DNA of 64,000 bases from DAOUKH01 sp965219875 (GCA_965219875.1 CBDCOW010000003.1:1364001-1428000); one strand, 5' to 3'; positions 14,490 through 23,631 are shown, numbered from the stretch's first letter. The notes: generated by a model not told the origin, from the letters alone. Translations and numbers: made by a program.

Positions 14490-16064
14490 TTGAAGGGAGT
14501 CGGCTTGTCTCGTTCCCCCACGTTGCTTCTAAGGCTACCGGCTCTCTTGGTGGTCATCGCGCTCGTTGTCGCCGCGTGCTCGACGGGGAGCTCGGCGCCG
14601 ACGCCCGCCCCCACGGCCACGGCGCCGACGGGGCCCACGGACACGCCGTCGCCGACCGAGGCTCCGACACCAACGCCAGCGCCCACGGTCGCGCCTGCAC
14701 CTACAGCGGCCCCGACGCCGACGGCGGCACCAACGCCGGCGCCGCCGACCCGAACCCCTCCAACCCCTCCAACATCGACTCCAACGGTCGTCCCCCCGAC
14801 TTCAACGCCCCAGTCACCGGCTGCAACGCCTGTGCCGCCGACTTCCACGCCGGTGCCGTCGACGCCGACACCGACCGCCGCGCCCGCCGAGACGACGGCC
14901 CCGACGCCGATTCTGGAGGAGGTCCTCGCGGAAATCGAGCAGCGCGTTAGCGAAGACCGGGGCCTGACCGAGACGGGCGATCTGGTGCGGGAGTTCGTCT
15001 CCCAGGAGAAGATGGCCGAGCTCATCGCGGGACTGCTGAACTTCGACGAAGAGACCGCGGTGGTTGATCGGGTCTGGAAGCTGTTCGGCCTCATCGACGC
15101 GGAGGACAGCCTCGTCGACGCGTACACCCAGTCGTACCAGTCCTCGGTGGTGGGCTTCTTCCAGCCGTCCGAGGACAGGATCGTCGTCGCTCAGGAGGAT
15201 GACGGCTTCGGTGCGTACGCGGAGCTGGTCTACGCTCACGAGTACGTCCACGCGCTCCAGTACGGCACGTACGACATTGGCGCGCTCGAGGAGGCGGTCG
15301 GGGAGAATTCCGACGCCGACAGCGCGCTCTCAGCGTTGGTGGAAGGCGACGCGTCATTCCTCCAGCAGCGGTACTTCCAGCAGCATCTCACCTCAAGGCG
15401 GAGCGAGATTCTGCGGACCCTGGCCTCCTTTCCGGAGGGGCCCGAGGTCCCCGTGGCGATCAGCGACTCCCTCATCTTCCCCTACGTCGCCGGGCCGAGG
15501 TTCGTGGCCGCGCTGTTCCGCAGCGGCGGCTGGGAGGCGGTCGACCGCGCCTACGCCGAGCCGCCTCAGTCGACGGAGCATATTCTGCACCCTGAGAAGT
15601 ACCTGGAGGGGGAGGCGCCGATCGAGGTTCTGCTGCCCGAGGTCGAGGCGGCCCTCGGCGACGGATGGGAGCGGAAGTTCGAGGACATCACCGGCGAGTT
15701 CGGGCTGATTCTGCTGCTGGAGACGGCGCCGCTTAGCGACGGGACGGTGGAACGGGCTGTAAAGGGCTGGGGCGGCGACCGCTACGCCTACTACACCGGC
15801 CCCGACGGAGCCGAGGTCATCGCCATGCTGGCCGTATGGGACTCGGCGAGGGACGCCGACGAGTTCTTCGAGGGCTACGCCGACCTGCTCGACGGCCTTG
15901 GGGCCGAGGACGTGGTCGAGGAGCCCGGCGCCGTGTCGGGCGTCCTCCGCGGCGCGGCGCATACCATCCACAAAGCGGGCGGTGAGACCTTGCTGATCAT
16001 CGCGACAGACGCCGGGGCGGGCGAGGCGGTGCTCGGCGCATTTCCAGAGTTCACCGCGTCATGA
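14490..16064 (+). CDS. Lipoprotein with HExxH motif, putative zinc peptidase
   Basis: Up to 524 residues. The frame opens at TTG 14490; a second TTG at 14505 with GGGAG at the right distance is a better start. The signal peptide ends VVAAC (lipobox), followed by about 100 residues of Pro/Thr/Ala-rich linker typical of Chloroflexota surface lipoproteins. The globular part has YAHEYVHALQYGTYD with an HEYVH (HExxH) site at about residue 250 and a downstream ALVEGDASFLQQRYF that could supply the third ligand (Glu), as in gluzincin-like families. Peptidase activity is inferred from these motifs only. The stop overlaps the CvpA start (ATGA). Confidence 0.75.
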   Translation: MKGVGLSRSPTLLLRLPALLVVIALVVAACSTGSSAPTPAPTATAPTGPTDTPSPTEAPTPTPAPTVAPAPTAAPTPTAAPTPAPPTRTPPTPPTSTPTVVPPTSTPQSPAATPVPPTSTPVPSTPTPTAAPAETTAPTPILEEVLAEIEQRVSEDRGLTETGDLVREFVSQEKMAELIAGLLNFDEETAVVDRVWKLFGLIDAEDSLVDAYTQSYQSSVVGFFQPSEDRIVVAQEDDGFGAYAELVYAHEYVHALQYGTYDIGALEEAVGENSDADSALSALVEGDASFLQQRYFQQHLTSRRSEILRTLASFPEGPEVPVAISDSLIFPYVAGPRFVAALFRSGGWEAVDRAYAEPPQSTEHILHPEKYLEGEAPIEVLLPEVEAALGDGWERKFEDITGEFGLILLLETAPLSDGTVERAVKGWGGDRYAYYTGPDGAEVIAMLAVWDSARDADEFFEGYADLLDGLGAEDVVEEPGAVSGVLRGAAHTIHKAGGETLLIIATDAGAGEAVLGAFPEFTAS

Positions 16065-16606
16065 ACTGGCTCGACATCGTCATCACCGTCGCGATCGTCG
16101 TCCTGGCCTTCTTAGGCTGGAGACTGGGCCTGTTGAAGTCGTTCCTCATCGCCGTGGGCGTGATCGCCGCCGGCGTGGTGGCGGCGCAGGTGAGCGAGCC
16201 GTTGGCGGGCGCGCTGACCCGCAGCGTGGGCAGCGACTCCATCGCCACGGTGGCGGCCTACGGGATCATTGGGGCCGTCGTCTTCATCCTGGTACAGATC
16301 GCGGGCCACCTCATGCGGTCGACGCTCGATAAGGCCAAGCTGGGCTGGGTGGATAGTTGGGGCGGCGGCGCGTTGGGGGCCGTGGGCGGCTTCATCCTTG
16401 GGGCGCTGCTGGTGGTCGCGCTTGCCCGGTTGGCGGTGCTGGTCCCCGAGTCCGATATCCGGGCGGGTATGGTGGACACGCTTACCGAGTCGGCCTTCAC
16501 TCCCGCGTACCTGGATATCTATGACCAGTTGCCCGCGTCGGCGCTGGGGCTCATTCCCGGCGACTTCGGAGAAGCGGTACATGAGGTCGAGCGGCTGGAT
16601 TCGTAG
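16061..16606 (+). CDS. CvpA family membrane protein
   Basis: A 181-residue protein with four hydrophobic segments, starting at ATG 16061 (overlap with the upstream stop). MNWLDIVITVAIVVLAFLGW RLGLLKSF matches the CvpA N-terminus (WLDIVI...GWRLGL), and DSWGGGALGAVGGFILGALL is the family's Gly-rich third helix region. CvpA proteins are needed for colicin V production in E. coli and for envelope or bile stress in others; the molecular role is unclear. Translational coupling to the lipoprotein suggests a shared envelope job. Confidence 0.85.
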   Translation: MNWLDIVITVAIVVLAFLGWRLGLLKSFLIAVGVIAAGVVAAQVSEPLAGALTRSVGSDSIATVAAYGIIGAVVFILVQIAGHLMRSTLDKAKLGWVDSWGGGALGAVGGFILGALLVVALARLAVLVPESDIRAGMVDTLTESAFTPAYLDIYDQLPASALGLIPGDFGEAVHEVERLDS

Positions 16607-16826
16607 CGGGGGTACAGCGCGTGCCCTCTCTTAGTCTCCTTATGGTTGCGAGGCAATCGCAACGGAAGATTTCGGTACTCGTGGGCCGTGGCTTTGGGGC
16701 CGATGGGAGAGGTCCAAGTCTTCGGAAGTGGCGAGCTGCCACGGTCGGCGGGGGCTGCGAGATGCTGTTCACTCTTGTCGTTGAGTGACGCAAACTCCTG
16801 TTACAACAAGTGCTGCCATGGGCCAT

Positions 16827-16834
16827 GCTATACT
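16827..16834 (+). promoter_or_regulatory. Extended -10 for the AT-rich transporter gene
   Basis: TGCTATACT ends at 16834 (TGC before TATACT at 16829-16834), and ATG 16844 follows after nine bases, so the transcript would have almost no leader. The 236-nt gap upstream (16607-16843) shows no gene, RNA or strong hairpin. Confidence 0.55.
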
Positions 16835-16843
16835 CGCGGTTCC

Positions 16844-18655
16844 ATGACGTCCCATTCTCGAAATCATGTAGAACAGAACTGGACAGCAAGTCTCTACATG
16901 CTGTTCGCGGTGCTCTGTTACTCCGGGATACCGCTCGTAATTGCGCTGACCGGTGGGTCCGAGAATCCCTCTTTGTTCAGTGGGACGTATAGAATCGGCG
17001 CCCTTCTTACCTACCTCGTATTCCTGAGGATGGTGTACGGCCCACTGTTCAACCGGGAAACCTTCACCTTAATCGCACGCCGGTTCATGTCAGCAAAATA
17101 TCGCTGGCTCATTTTGCTCACGTTTGCGAGTACCGCCGATTACGCGCTGTTCGCGTTATCCACACGGTTCATCGACATATCGGTGACTGCCGTTCTATTC
17201 GAATTGTGGCCAATCGTGACGATGTTCATTCTGGCTAGGCTATACAACAGAAGCGTTCATCCCATGGTGTTCTGGCTCGTGATCCTCTGTTTTTTTGGCT
17301 TTCTCTTCATTACTTCCAGTCAAACCGGCGGGCTTTCTGACCTATTTGATTCTCTCTTGACCGATCCTATTGACCTAGTGGCAGGATTCATTCCCGCAAT
17401 AGCAGCCGTGGCATTGACTGCTTTTGCGGTGTGCGCGTTCAAGGCGGGTTCGTTACTGGCAGACGACAGTGAATTGACTCAACTGAGGACGGAAAAGAAC
17501 ATCAATGCTCCAATAGATCTATTTGGTGCCGTCACAGTCTTTGTCGTTACCAACACACTAACCATACCGATAAGCATAGGATTTGGGTTATTCGTGGGCG
17601 CAACCACCGACCAGCCTTTGCATTTTTCGTCGGCAACGCCTGCCATCGTGTTGGGCGGGGTCTTGCTGGCAGCCGGCGCAATGTTGTGGCAAAGAGCCAA
17701 CGAAAAATCAGACAATCCCGGCATAAACGCAATGGGGTATCTTACCCCCGTCTTGTCTCTCTTATTGCTGTGGATATTCTTTCAAATCGGTGACGTTACA
17801 GTGCCTTACCTCATCATAGGTACGGCGGCAATCATAGCGGCCAATTTGCTTATCAACTTTGAAGCCGAAAGGCTCCTTGGTTTCAAAGCTCTGGTGGTCG
17901 CCTTGTGGACGTGCGGAGCGGTTGTCTACATTAGGAACATTGACCAGGGTGACTGGACAGGAAACTACTTCGGCGCATTGACTTTGGCCGCCACGGTATT
18001 CATCTTGATCCTGTCGTTCCGTGTGGCACGGCTTTCCGCGCGGATACAAGATGAGGACAATCGAGCATTCCGGCTCGTCCGAGAGTTGGATGGACTGGCC
18101 CGACGGGATGTGATTGGAGGAGAGGTCTGTGAGCATATTTTGACCATTAATGAAGCTTCGGGACCTGAATTACAAGAGGCGTACGATAGAAGCCGACGGA
18201 CTATTGAGGCCGCGATTCACAATGCCGATTCCCGGGACGAGGAAAAACTGATTGCTCTGGAAGCAGACCTGGACGCCCTCACACATTCCAGGCAACAAGG
18301 CATAAATTTTGGAGAGTTGTCCGCATTGGTTATTATTGCTGGGCTTATCCTCTTGTTCTCTCTCCTGTCCAGGCCCGATGTCTCCGGCGTGACGGCTTTT
18401 CTTGTCGATGTGTTTTCCGTCCTGTTTGCAACCGTCATAGTTTTCGTCACGTTTAGCATTGCAGACCTGGAACGGCACCGTATCGCCCGGCTGATGCACA
18501 TCCGCTCCGTGCCGACCGGTCGGGAATACGAAGTGGTCTTCCACGACGAGAAGAGACGCCATGTCGAACAATGGATATCCGTGGTGGTTGGCATGCTGTT
18601 GGTGGCAACTTTTTCCAGCTTGCTCGGATACAAGTGGTTAGGGTGGTTCACTTAG
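16844..18655 (+). CDS. Multi-pass membrane protein, DMT/EamA-like, with C-terminal cytoplasmic helical domain
   Basis: A 603-residue protein starting at ATG 16844, just after an extended -10 box. About ten hydrophobic helices cover residues 15-385 in a pattern reminiscent of drug/metabolite transporters (SLYMLFAVLCYSGIPLVIAL; TAVLFELWPIVTMFILARLY). Then comes a charged, probably helical cytoplasmic region (about residues 390-485; RVARLSARIQDEDNRAF, EEKLIALEADLDALTHS) and three more membrane helices. Base composition and codon use are clearly AT-richer than every neighbour, pointing to recent transfer. EamA membership is only suggested; substrate unknown. Confidence 0.7.
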   Translation: MTSHSRNHVEQNWTASLYMLFAVLCYSGIPLVIALTGGSENPSLFSGTYRIGALLTYLVFLRMVYGPLFNRETFTLIARRFMSAKYRWLILLTFASTADYALFALSTRFIDISVTAVLFELWPIVTMFILARLYNRSVHPMVFWLVILCFFGFLFITSSQTGGLSDLFDSLLTDPIDLVAGFIPAIAAVALTAFAVCAFKAGSLLADDSELTQLRTEKNINAPIDLFGAVTVFVVTNTLTIPISIGFGLFVGATTDQPLHFSSATPAIVLGGVLLAAGAMLWQRANEKSDNPGINAMGYLTPVLSLLLLWIFFQIGDVTVPYLIIGTAAIIAANLLINFEAERLLGFKALVVALWTCGAVVYIRNIDQGDWTGNYFGALTLAATVFILILSFRVARLSARIQDEDNRAFRLVRELDGLARRDVIGGEVCEHILTINEASGPELQEAYDRSRRTIEAAIHNADSRDEEKLIALEADLDALTHSRQQGINFGELSALVIIAGLILLFSLLSRPDVSGVTAFLVDVFSVLFATVIVFVTFSIADLERHRIARLMHIRSVPTGREYEVVFHDEKRRHVEQWISVVVGMLLVATFSSLLGYKWLGWFT

Positions 18656-18706
18656 AGGGTTGGTGCACGGGCGTCTGCTCGCTTGACGACGCACGCCGTC
18701 TCTCAG

Positions 18707-18751
18707 TCTCCCCCAGAGGGGGAGAGTTGAAGGTGCTCCCCTGACGGGGAG
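18707..18751. repeat. Two adjacent GC hairpins, REP-like element
   Basis: TCTCCCCC/GGGGGAGA (18707-18714 and 18718-18725, 3-nt loop) is followed by CTCCCC/GGGGAG (18736-18741 and 18746-18751, 4-nt loop). Both are perfect. Paired short hairpins of this kind look like dispersed intergenic palindromic elements; a similar one lies at 63500-63518. It may stabilise the 3' end of the preceding gene. Confidence 0.5.
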
Positions 18752-18858
18752 GTTCAGGTGGAGGGCCCCGCCCAGGGGTTGCAATTTGTGCCGTTCCCTG
18801 TCCGGGCGTGGTAGAGTACGCCCCGCCTGAAGCTTTCGCTGAGGATGGCTGCCTCGGG

Positions 18859-19413
18859 ATGGACGCGGAACCTTTTCCAGCAGGGAATGGCCGTCGGCGG
18901 GCGACGCCCCAGACACCGGTGCTCCTGCTGAACCAGAACTACGAGCCACTGAACGTGTGTCCCGTCCGCCGCGCCATCGTGCTGTTGTGGAAGGGCAAGG
19001 CCGAGTTGCTGGAGAACGGCATGGGCGTCATCCACACCGCGGAGCAGGCCTTCGAGCTTCCCTCCGTGATCCGCCTTATCTACCAAGTGCGCCGGCCTCT
19101 GCCCGTCCGGCGGCTCACCCGGCGCGAGGTTTTCATCCGCGACCGGTATCACTGTCAGTACTGCGGCGCGTCGTCGTCGCGCGACCTCACCATCGATCAC
19201 GTCAAGCCCCGCGTGCGCGGCGGCAAGCACGAGTGGGAGAACGTGGTGACGGCGTGCAAGCGATGCAACCACCGCAAAGCGGGACGGTCGCCTCAGGAGG
19301 CGGGGATGCGCCTGCTCAGCAAGCCGAGCAAGCCGCGCAGCACGCCATTCGACCCCTTCATTCCGTACCTCGGCCGGCGGGCCGAGTGGCGGAAGTTCGT
19401 GCCTATCGCCTAG
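18859..19413 (+). CDS. HNH endonuclease family protein
   Basis: A 184-residue protein from ATG 18859; an in-frame GTG at 18808 would add 17 residues. The N-terminal half (TPVLLLNQNYEPLNVCPVRR, AIVLLWKGKAEL) is the conserved lead-in found in this widespread HNH family. The nuclease core is complete: FIRDRYHCQYCG (first Cys pair), DLTIDHVKPRVRGGKHEWENVVTACKRCNHRK (His-Asn-His with second Cys pair). These stand-alone HNH proteins are usually chromosomal and not tied to a known restriction system. The last 11 nt overlap the 3' end of the convergent ricT gene. Confidence 0.88.
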   Translation: MDAEPFPAGNGRRRATPQTPVLLLNQNYEPLNVCPVRRAIVLLWKGKAELLENGMGVIHTAEQAFELPSVIRLIYQVRRPLPVRRLTRREVFIRDRYHCQYCGASSSRDLTIDHVKPRVRGGKHEWENVVTACKRCNHRKAGRSPQEAGMRLLSKPSKPRSTPFDPFIPYLGRRAEWRKFVPIA

Positions 19414-20296
19414 GCCGGCGGCGGCGCGGCGGGCGTGGCGGGCGCGGCGCACTCTCCGGACGCGGCGGAGGGGGAGGGGTCTCGGAGGCCTGCTCGATCT
19501 CCGCCATGGAGATTTCGGTCCAGCCGCCTTCTTCCAGCCGGACGGTCACGGTCTGTTTCAGAGGATGCCCCACCACCACCACCGCCTCGCCTTGCGACGT
19601 GTTGATCGTGGCCCCGATCTTGGGCAGGCCGCGCTTCATCTCGCGGTACTGGTCGTACTCGTAGCGGAGGCAGCACCGCAGGCGGCCGCACTGGCCTGCG
19701 AGCCCGGGCGGGCTCAGCGGCAGGTCCTGCTCTTTCGCCATCTTCATCGTCACCGGGCTGAACTCGGTGAGCCATGTCGAACAGCAGAGCGTGCGGCCGC
19801 AGCGCCCTATGCCGTCCACGACCTTTGCCTCGTCGCGCGGGCCTACCTCCCGCAGCTCGACCTTGGCGTTCGTCGCCCGGCCAAGCCGGCGGATCAGCTG
19901 ACGGAAGTCGACGCGGTCTTCGGCGGTGTATGTCACCACGACGAGCGTCTCGTCCAACGAGAAGATCGCCTGCACGAGCTTCATGCGGAGCCGTAGCTCG
20001 CGGGCTATCGACTTTGCCTCCTGGATCAGCTCGTCGGCGCGCTGGCTAAGCCGATCGCGCGTCTGGAGGTCGTCGGGCGAGGCCTTCCGCACGATTGCTG
20101 AAAGGGCGCCTTTGAACTTGGCCATCACAACCTGATCGGGCGCGATGACCACCCACCCGATCTCGACTCCGTTCGCGGTGTCGGCGACGACGTAGTCGTT
20201 GGTTTCAAACTCATCGTCGCCAGGGTCGAAGTACTGAATCTTGCCCGCCTTGGCGAAGCGGACGCCCATCGTTTTCGGTGTCTCGGTCGTCACCAT
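19403..20296 (-). CDS. ricT: RicT/YaaT (PSP1 domain) family protein
   Basis: A 297-residue PSP1-domain protein. Start at ATG 20296 (MVTTETPKTMGVRFAKAGKI), with AAGGA upstream on the minus strand. FETNDYVVADTANGVEIG and the PSP1 core (LDETLVVVTYTAEDRVDFRQLIRRLG) are followed by the two cysteine clusters GRCGRTLCCSTWL and GQCGRLRCCLRYEYD, which in RicT bind an iron-sulfur cluster of the RicA-RicF-RicT complex affecting RNase Y. The tail is Pro/Arg-rich. It follows holB by 14 nt, as in Bacillus. Confidence 0.92.
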   Translation of the reverse strand: MVTTETPKTMGVRFAKAGKIQYFDPGDDEFETNDYVVADTANGVEIGWVVIAPDQVVMAKFKGALSAIVRKASPDDLQTRDRLSQRADELIQEAKSIARELRLRMKLVQAIFSLDETLVVVTYTAEDRVDFRQLIRRLGRATNAKVELREVGPRDEAKVVDGIGRCGRTLCCSTWLTEFSPVTMKMAKEQDLPLSPPGLAGQCGRLRCCLRYEYDQYREMKRGLPKIGATINTSQGEAVVVVGHPLKQTVTVRLEEGGWTEISMAEIEQASETPPPPPRPESAPRPPRPPRRRRPRR

Positions 20297-20310
20297 AGGT
20301 TTTATCCTTC

Positions 20311-21321
20311 TTAGCCCGCAGGCGCGCCGCGAAGCGCGTCCGAAGGGACTTGGGGTAGTCGGAGCATGAGCACGTCCAGCGCGAGGCGCGGGTTCGCGTT
20401 CTTGCCCAGATGGTCGATAGCGTCCGTAACGTCGCGGACGGCGGCGCCGGCTTCCGCCGCGGAGCACGCACCCGCAAACGCCGCGAGCGCGCCGGAGCGG
20501 TCGGCGTTGACCGCGAGGTCGCCCCGGCCGCTTTTGTGGAGCAGCACGTCCCGCCACCACCGGCGGAGCAGGCCGAGCCATTCGAGGACGGCGTCCTTGT
20601 CTTTGCCGTAGCGCTCGGCGAGGGCCGCCGCGCGGACGAGCCGGGCGCTGTAGTCCATGCCCGCCACTTCGATGACGGCATCGAGGTGCTCGCGGCGAGC
20701 TTCGAGAATCCTAGGGTCCGCCGCGGCTTCGGCGGCCCATCCGGCGCGGCCCTCGGCGAGCCGGGCGATGGTGCGGGCGGTTTCAGGGTCGGCGCCGCCC
20801 TCAGTCAGCATGTCTTCTATAAGGGAGGCGGCGACGGGGCGCATCTCGATGAGGCGGCACCGCGAGCGCACCGTGGGCAGCAGCGCGGCGGGCTGCTGCG
20901 TGAGCAGAATCAGGTAGACGTTGTCCGGCGGCTCTTCCAGCGTCTTGAGCAAGCAGTTCGCCGCCTCGCCGGTCATCCGCTCCGCGCCGTCGATGATGAA
21001 GACGCGGTTCCGGCCCTCGTATGGAACGAGCGAGGCGTCCTGCTGCAGCTCGCGCATCTCCTCGATCTTGACGGCCTGGCCCGGCGCGCCGATGACGCGC
21101 ACGTCGGCGTGTTTCGAGGCCGCGATGCGGGTGCACTGCCGGCAGTCGCCGCAAGGGCCGCCACCGGTCTCGCAGTTGAGCGCTTGGGCCAGCTCTACCG
21201 CCAGACGTTTCTTGCCCGCGCCGGCCGCTCCCGCGATCAGCATGGCATGCGCCAAGCGCCCCATCTCGATGCTGCGTTCGAGCTGGGCGCGCAGGGCGTC
21301 CTGGCCGATCATTCCACGCAT
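20311..21321 (-). CDS. holB: DNA polymerase III delta' subunit
   Basis: A 336-residue clamp-loader subunit. It begins MRGMIGQDALRAQLERSIEMG and has an AAA+ domain with an altered P-loop (GAAGAGKKRLA), a zinc-binding cluster (GGGPCGDCRQCTRI), RVFIIDGAERM and NCLLKTLEEPPDNVYLILLT, then the arginine-finger region TVRSRCRLIEM. The C-terminal third is helical and divergent. It opens the sliding clamp together with DnaX (49423-51108) and HolA. Second gene of a lysA-holB-ricT run on the minus strand. Confidence 0.92.
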   Translation of the reverse strand: MRGMIGQDALRAQLERSIEMGRLAHAMLIAGAAGAGKKRLAVELAQALNCETGGGPCGDCRQCTRIAASKHADVRVIGAPGQAVKIEEMRELQQDASLVPYEGRNRVFIIDGAERMTGEAANCLLKTLEEPPDNVYLILLTQQPAALLPTVRSRCRLIEMRPVAASLIEDMLTEGGADPETARTIARLAEGRAGWAAEAAADPRILEARREHLDAVIEVAGMDYSARLVRAAALAERYGKDKDAVLEWLGLLRRWWRDVLLHKSGRGDLAVNADRSGALAAFAGACSAAEAGAAVRDVTDAIDHLGKNANPRLALDVLMLRLPQVPSDALRGAPAG

Positions 21322-21376
21322 GGAGCGTACATCCTCCCGGCCCCGCTTTCCCCTCGGCCGCTCCTTTCGTTCACGC

Positions 21377-22693
21377 TTAGTCTACGTCGTTTCGCATGAG
21401 GTCGGCGTAGGTCTCGCGCTCGCGGATCAGCCTGGCCTCGCCACCGTTGACCATGACCACCGCCGGCCTCGGAGCGGCGTTGTAGTTGCTGGCCATCGGA
21501 ATGCAGTAGGCGCCGGAAGCGGGAATGGCGATCACGTCGCCGGCCTCCAGTTCAGGCAGATCGATGTCCCTAATCAGTATGTCGCCCGACTCGCAGTACT
21601 TGCCGGCGATGGTGACGCGCGTCGTGTTCGGGGCGGCGGCCTTCCCCGCTATGAGGGCCTCGTAGGCGGCGCCGTAGATCGCGGGGCGGATGTTGTCGCT
21701 CATCCCGCCATCGACGGAAACGTAGGTCCGCACGCCGGGGATCGCCTTCGCCGCGCCGACCTCGTAGAGCGCGACGCCGGCCCGCCCCACGATCGCCCGC
21801 CCCGGCTCGATGAACAGGGTCGGCAACTCGAAGCCGTAGCGCTCGCAGGTCCGGGTGAGCACCCCCGCGATTACCTCGGCGTAGGAGGCGATGGGCGAGA
21901 TCGGCTTGTCGATGGTGTATTGGATGGGGAAGCCACCGCCGGGGCTGAACTCCTGAAGCTCCAGGCCGTGGCGGTCGCGCATCGCGGCGGCGAACTCCAT
22001 CGCGACGGCGATGCCCTCGGTGTACGGCTCGACCTCGTAGATCGGGGAGCCCAAGTGGGTGTGGACGCCTACGAGGTTGAGGTTATCGGCACGCTGGGCG
22101 AGCCGCACCGCCTCCTCCGCATCCCCCGTGGCGATGGCAAAGCCGAACTTGCTATCGAGGGTGCCGGTCGTGGTGTGCTTGTGGGTGTGGGGGTCGACGT
22201 CGGGCGAGGCCCGCACGAGGACGTCCTGCCGCTTGCCCGCCTCGCCGGCGAGCCGGTCGAGCAGAGCAAGCTCATGGAAGTTGTCCACCACGACCCGCCC
22301 GATGCCCGCGTCCAGCGCCTCGCGCAGTTCCTGAGCGCCCTTGTTGTTGCCGTGGAAGTAGATGCGCTCGGGCGGCATGCCGCCCGCGAGGGCCACGGCG
22401 AGCTCGCCGCCGGACACCACGTCGAGCCCCAGCCCTTCCTCGGCGAGGATGCCTGCCAGCGGCCGGTTCAGGAACGCTTTGCCGGCGTAGAGGACCTTGA
22501 CCTCGGGGTACCGGGCGCGAAACTCGTTCGAGAACGCGCGGCACTGGCCGCGAAGCGTGGCTTCGTCGAATACGTAGAGCGGCGTGCCGTACTCCGCGGC
22601 CAGATCGAGGGCGTTGACGCCGCCCAATACGAGATGCCCGCCTTCGTCGACCAACGCCGTCTCTGGAAAGAGCGGCAAGGTTTCGAGTGCCAC
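21377..22693 (-). CDS. lysA: Diaminopimelate decarboxylase
   Basis: A 438-residue PLP enzyme for the last step of lysine synthesis. GTG 22693 (VALETLPLFPET) is chosen because homology begins there; the open frame extends upstream without conservation. The PLP Lys lies in VKVLYAGKAFLNRPLA, the Gly-rich loop in EFSPGGGFPIQY, and the second substrate-binding half contains EPGRAIVGRAGVALYEVG and GKYCESGDILIRD, where the Cys is the active-site residue from the other protomer. Divergent from the response-regulator gene. Confidence 0.95.
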   Translation of the reverse strand: MALETLPLFPETALVDEGGHLVLGGVNALDLAAEYGTPLYVFDEATLRGQCRAFSNEFRARYPEVKVLYAGKAFLNRPLAGILAEEGLGLDVVSGGELAVALAGGMPPERIYFHGNNKGAQELREALDAGIGRVVVDNFHELALLDRLAGEAGKRQDVLVRASPDVDPHTHKHTTTGTLDSKFGFAIATGDAEEAVRLAQRADNLNLVGVHTHLGSPIYEVEPYTEGIAVAMEFAAAMRDRHGLELQEFSPGGGFPIQYTIDKPISPIASYAEVIAGVLTRTCERYGFELPTLFIEPGRAIVGRAGVALYEVGAAKAIPGVRTYVSVDGGMSDNIRPAIYGAAYEALIAGKAAAPNTTRVTIAGKYCESGDILIRDIDLPELEAGDVIAIPASGAYCIPMASNYNAAPRPAVVMVNGGEARLIRERETYADLMRNDVD

Positions 22694-22857
22694 TGTGCGC
22701 CTCGGGCTGCGTCGGCCCGGAATCAAACGACGGGGCGAAACGCCCCGGGAACAAGTCGATTTCGACAAGGAAATGCTACCCGTTGCCGGTGGCGCGGTCA
22801 AGGAACGTGCGCCTTCCGTTGCCGTGCGGCGCCGTGCAGGGGGCTGCGGGGGCCGTC

Positions 22858-22866
22858 TGCTATCAT
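22858..22866 (+). promoter_or_regulatory. Extended -10 for the response-regulator gene
   Basis: TGCTATCAT at 22858-22866, followed 42 nt later by ATG 22909. Same sequence as the higBA promoter at 12446-12454. Confidence 0.5.
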
Positions 22867-22908
22867 GCAAAGCGTCCCGTACCGAGAGCCGGAGTGTCCG
22901 TTGACGTC

Positions 22909-23589
22909 ATGCGCCGCATCCTGATCGTAGGCGGGGAGAGCCCCGGAAGTCAGACCGCTGTGGCCGCGTCCGCTATGAGCGAGGCGTTCCCTTTGCTTGC
23001 CGCCGATCCCTCCGAGGCCCGCGACCTGCTGGCCCGCGAGCAGCCGGACCTCGTAGTCGTGGACTGCTCGATACGCTCGCCCGGCGACGGCGAGGTCGTC
23101 GGCCTCATGACGCTCTGCAGCGAGTCGGCCCCCCACGTCCCCGTGCTCGCGCTGATACCGAACCAGGGCTTGGCCGACTACGCCCACGCCGGAGGGTTCG
23201 ACGACTTCTCGATCTCCCCGCACCGCCCCCAGGAGCTGGTCCTGCGCATGAAGCGCCTGATCGAGCGGGCCGACCCGCAGAACGGCGACCAGACCATCCG
23301 CGCGGGGGACCTGGCCATCGACCTGTCGCGGTACGAGGTGACCCAAGGCGGGCGGCGCATGGAGCTCACCTTCAAGGAATACGAGCTGCTCAAGTTCTTC
23401 GCCACGAATCCGGGCAAGGTCTTTTCGAGGGAGCACCTGCTCAACGCGGTATGGGGCTACGACTACTACGGCGGCACTCGGACGGTGGACGTCCACATCC
23501 GGCGGCTCCGCAGCAAGATCGAAAACGGCCCGCTGACGTTCATCGACACCGTGCGCAACGTCGGCTACCGCTTCCGCGACGAAGTCTAG
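22909..23589 (+). CDS. OmpR-type regulator with degenerate receiver domain, GlnR-like
   Basis: A 226-residue protein: receiver-like domain (1-118) and winged-helix DNA-binding domain (about 128-224; MELTFKEYELLKFFATNPGKVFSREHLL, TVDVHIRRLRSKIE, VRNVGYRF). The receiver has the central Asp (VVVDCSI), but the acidic pair after the first strand is replaced by Gly-Gly-Glu (LIVGGES), the Thr/Ser switch strand is altered, and the Lys before Pro is missing (ISPHRP). Such pseudo-receivers are typical of orphan regulators like actinobacterial GlnR. No histidine kinase is next to it, and glnA follows 174 nt downstream. ATG 22909 is chosen; GTG 22894 is an alternative. Confidence 0.85.
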   Translation: MRRILIVGGESPGSQTAVAASAMSEAFPLLAADPSEARDLLAREQPDLVVVDCSIRSPGDGEVVGLMTLCSESAPHVPVLALIPNQGLADYAHAGGFDDFSISPHRPQELVLRMKRLIERADPQNGDQTIRAGDLAIDLSRYEVTQGGRRMELTFKEYELLKFFATNPGKVFSREHLLNAVWGYDYYGGTRTVDVHIRRLRSKIENGPLTFIDTVRNVGYRFRDEV

Positions 23590-23631
23590 CCGTCGACGGG
23601 CCGCCGTCCCGTTTTCTCGGGCCGCTAGCGG

